Assembly (NCBI GenBank): GCA_030748435.1 | Contig: JASMLZ010000082.1 | Coordinates: 1 to 45,729 of the forward strand | Reading direction: 5' to 3' | Length of the DNA: 45,729 nucleotides | From: Gammaproteobacteria bacterium | GTDB lineage: Bacteria > Pseudomonadota > Gammaproteobacteria > Pseudomonadales > Balneatricaceae | Part shown: in pieces, positions 43,708 through 45,729 of the stretch | Position numbering within the stretch: position 1 is the stretch's first letter | How the letters are laid out: every line of letters starts with the position of its first letter | Program-made: the position numbers and the translations under genes | Notes under the pieces: generated by a model | Told to the model about the DNA's origin: nothing | Databases searched by the model: none | What the model saw: the letters and a program-made list of their open reading frames with translations, nothing else

Positions 43708-43794
43708 GCCCGGATGGTGAAATTGGTAGACACAAGGGACTTAAAATCCCTCGGCTTAACGGCCGTGCCGGTTCGATTCCGGCTCCGGGCACCA
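43708..43794 (+). tRNA. tRNA-Leu (UAA)
   Basis: An 87-nt class II tRNA with encoded CCA; the anticodon loop CTTAAAA (in ACTTAAAAT) gives TAA and the acceptor GCCCGGA pairs with TCCGGGC. Five T follow CCA directly. Confidence 0.96.
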
Positions 43795-43824
43795 TTTTTA
43801 TCAATGCTTTTGGCTCCAAACGTC

Positions 43825-45246
43825 TCAGGCTATGGCCTCTGCTTTTTGTAGTGCATAGAAGTACAAGTGCGCCAGATCATTTGCCAGCATTAATTTGAAT
43901 ATCTGCTCGGCATCCAATGATAGGTGCTGTTCGGGTTTGTCAACGGGGTTGCGTGTGACCATATTGGCTTGCCCTTGGTGTACCATCTCATAGTAGTCCA
44001 AACATTCTGGCATCAAATGGTAGATTATCTGGCGATAAGCCAGTGGGCAGCGTAAGCCAAAGGTAATGCTTTTGATTCTGGCTTGTTCACATACTCGCTT
44101 GCCAAAGCGCACTATGCGAAATTCTTTTTCATATTGCCAAGCCGAATTTTTGAGCATATATAAATCTTTGAGGTTGGTGATTTGCTGTTTTTGTTCATAG
44201 GAAACATAACCGTAAGCCACATCGTGCTGATTCTTTAAGGCCCTAAAATTAAGCTCATATTCTACACATATGCCCTTATGCTCATTGGCATAATGGGCAT
44301 ACATCAAAATGGATTCTGGGTCGATGGTCATGGTGCAAATACGGGTCTCAATGTCGAATTGTCGAAAGCACTCTCCCATGGACAAATGTGACTGGTTGAG
44401 AAAAAAGCATTCAAGAGGATCATTGAGTTTTGTGTGTTGGGCAAAATACACTTCGCTATTAATCAAGGATAACAGGCGTTGGGCGTTGACTGGGCTGTAC
44501 TTATACAATGAATCTTGTGGTGCTTCTCTGGATAAGGGGATCAGCCTCATAAAGTCATCTTTGGCTTTATGCTTTTCGCCCAGTGCCAATTGAGCCGTGC
44601 CTCTATGGTAGTAAGCGTTGGCATTGTATGGGTCAACGGTGATAGCTTTATCAAAGTCGGTGATCGCTTCCGCAAACTGTTTTAGGTTGGCTTTGGTGAT
44701 GCCTCTCTCGCAGTAAACAGGGGTCCATTTTGGGTCGATGTTGATAGCTTGATTAAAGTCAGCCAGAGCCGCTTCAGACTGCTTTAGGTTAGCTCTGGCC
44801 ATGCCACGGTTGCAATAGGCCAAGGCATATTCTGAGTTATATGCAATGGCTGTATTATAGTCAGTGATCGCTGCTCTGAATTGCCTTAGGCTGGCTTTGG
44901 CCATACCCCTATGGCAATAAATCTGGACATTTTCTGAGTCAAGTTTAAGGGCTTTATTATAATCAGCGATGGCCACTCTGAATCGTTTTAGGTGGGCTTT
45001 GGCGATACCACGATTGCCATAAATCACGGCAGCCTGGGGGTCGATTTCGATGGCCTTATCATAGTCAGTGATAGCTGCTTCAAACCTTTGCAAACGAGCC
45101 TTGGCTAGTCCTCGTTCGTGATAGGCGGCAATATTTTTTGGGTCAAGCTTGATTGCCTTATCAAAATAACTAATCGCCGCTTTGTACTCTCCCTGGCTGA
45201 ACTGACTATAGCCTGATCCCATATAATCTTGTGAGATATTATTCAA
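43825..45246 (-). CDS. TPR-repeat protein with C-terminal DUF2971 domain
   Basis: A 473-residue protein. Residues 1 to about 240 are six to seven TPR units of the AAISYFDKAIKLDPKNIAAYHERG type (in part), each 34 residues. From about residue 250 it reads YKYSPVNAQRLLSLINSEVYFAQHTKLNDPLECFF, then the AHYANEHKGICVEYEL block and WQYEKEFRIVRFG: the DUF2971 pattern. DUF2971 is of unknown function. The start appears to be TTG (45246), with AGGAG upstream; the next ATG is eight codons later. It lies right after the tRNA cluster, in convergent orientation. Confidence 0.85.
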   Translation of the reverse strand: MNNISQDYMGSGYSQFSQGEYKAAISYFDKAIKLDPKNIAAYHERGLAKARLQRFEAAITDYDKAIEIDPQAAVIYGNRGIAKAHLKRFRVAIADYNKALKLDSENVQIYCHRGMAKASLRQFRAAITDYNTAIAYNSEYALAYCNRGMARANLKQSEAALADFNQAINIDPKWTPVYCERGITKANLKQFAEAITDFDKAITVDPYNANAYYHRGTAQLALGEKHKAKDDFMRLIPLSREAPQDSLYKYSPVNAQRLLSLINSEVYFAQHTKLNDPLECFFLNQSHLSMGECFRQFDIETRICTMTIDPESILMYAHYANEHKGICVEYELNFRALKNQHDVAYGYVSYEQKQQITNLKDLYMLKNSAWQYEKEFRIVRFGKRVCEQARIKSITFGLRCPLAYRQIIYHLMPECLDYYEMVHQGQANMVTRNPVDKPEQHLSLDAEQIFKLMLANDLAHLYFYALQKAEAIA

Positions 45247-45518
45247 TAGTCTCTCCTAAGATATACAAGAATATGACTGGTTTAACCTTAATACTTCTGC
45301 ATCAGCACTAAACCAGTGCACTCTGCACATTGACGAGTGCCGGTCCAGAATAGTTCATCATGATCAAAAATCAATTTAAGTTGCTGCTGCTTGTGAAATA
45401 GGGAAGGTCTGTCAAACCCATCATTGTGAGGTTTGTATGGACGTGGGAGCCTCTAACATATTGATTTTACTAAGCAGAGTCGCATCGCTTTACTGACAGT
45501 GACGGATAAATAAATCTT

Positions 45519-45729
45519 TCAGGCCTGCCCTAACTGCTGGGCCAAAAAGTCAAATACAGTCCGCACCCTCAGGCTGGTTTTGAGTTCGCTGTGGCTGGTT
45601 AGCCAAATAGGGAAAACAATGGCGGGGAACGCGGGTAATGCCTGTTTGACCAGGGGTTCCGCGTCGCCGATTTCTTCAGGAATAATACCAATTCCCAAGC
45701 CCTGTTTGACTAGCTCCCAGTGTGTAATA
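45519..45729 (-). CDS. C-terminal part of a LysR-type regulator (truncated by window edge)
   Basis: Seventy codons of the minus strand end in TGA at 45519-45521. They contain the end of a LysR substrate-binding domain: WELVKQGLGIGIIPEEIG, the FPIWLTSHSELKTSLRVRTVFDFL stretch and a short basic-acid tail. The DNA-binding domain lies beyond the window. The effector is unknown. The 272-bp gap before the TPR-DUF2971 gene shows no other gene. Confidence 0.88.
   Translation of the reverse strand, partial: ITHWELVKQGLGIGIIPEEIGDAEPLVKQALPAFPAIVFPIWLTSHSELKTSLRVRTVFDFLAQQLGQA

Overview
The window reads as chromosomal DNA of a gammaproteobacterium, probably marine. The evidence is the gene order hemA-prfA-prmC-moeB/hesA facing TPR lipoprotein-lolB-(ispE missing)-tRNA-Gln-prs-rplY-pth-ychF, which is the Pseudomonas-type order; the DUF1820-HIT pair; gammaproteobacterial-type tRNA genes; and a DMSP lyase of the DddP type. 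I cannot name a genus from the sequence alone. No phage, plasmid, transposase or CRISPR genes were seen.

Layout. 1-5250: the end of a truncated gene, an NTF2-like protein, an Lrp/AsnC regulator divergent from a type III PLP decarboxylase, dddP, then DUF1820 and HIT proteins and a possible small RNA. 5390-9430: tRNA-Gln/tRNA-Met, ychF, pth, rplY, prs and a second tRNA-Gln, all on the minus strand. 9490-16362: lolB and a TPR lipoprotein (minus), then hemA, prfA, prmC and a HesA/MoeB/ThiF protein (plus), closed by a hot-dog thioesterase. 16497-17265: a tRNA transcription unit holding tRNA-Ser, three 149-bp tandem repeats that each begin with the 5' end of tRNA-Lys, then intact tRNA-Lys and a terminator. 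17286-25755: fused indolepyruvate:ferredoxin oxidoreductase, an FCD-type GntR regulator and a divergent glcDEF glycolate oxidase operon. 26033-28037: a glycine-zipper protein, a threonine-dehydratase-like enzyme and a small unknown protein.

28217-41226: a CrbR-like response regulator and a CrbS-like symporter/histidine-kinase hybrid stand next to an operon of an acyl-CoA synthetase, a complete Liv-type ABC importer and an atypical PaaK-like ligase. The layout suggests import of a carboxylic acid followed by CoA activation under two-component control; the substrate cannot be read from sequence. 41370-45729: a DUF1127-like protein, a glutathione S-transferase, a six-gene tRNA cluster in two blocks (Glu-Gly; Glu-Gly-Cys-Leu), a TPR-DUF2971 protein and the C-terminal part of a LysR regulator.

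The most unusual structure is the tRNA-Lys-derived repeat array between tRNA-Ser and tRNA-Lys. Other signals worth checking are the DddP gene, the loss of ispE from its conserved slot, a 30-bp element shared by two upstream regions, a dispersed palindromic repeat near hemA and near the response regulator, and a PaaK-like ligase lacking the canonical P-loop.
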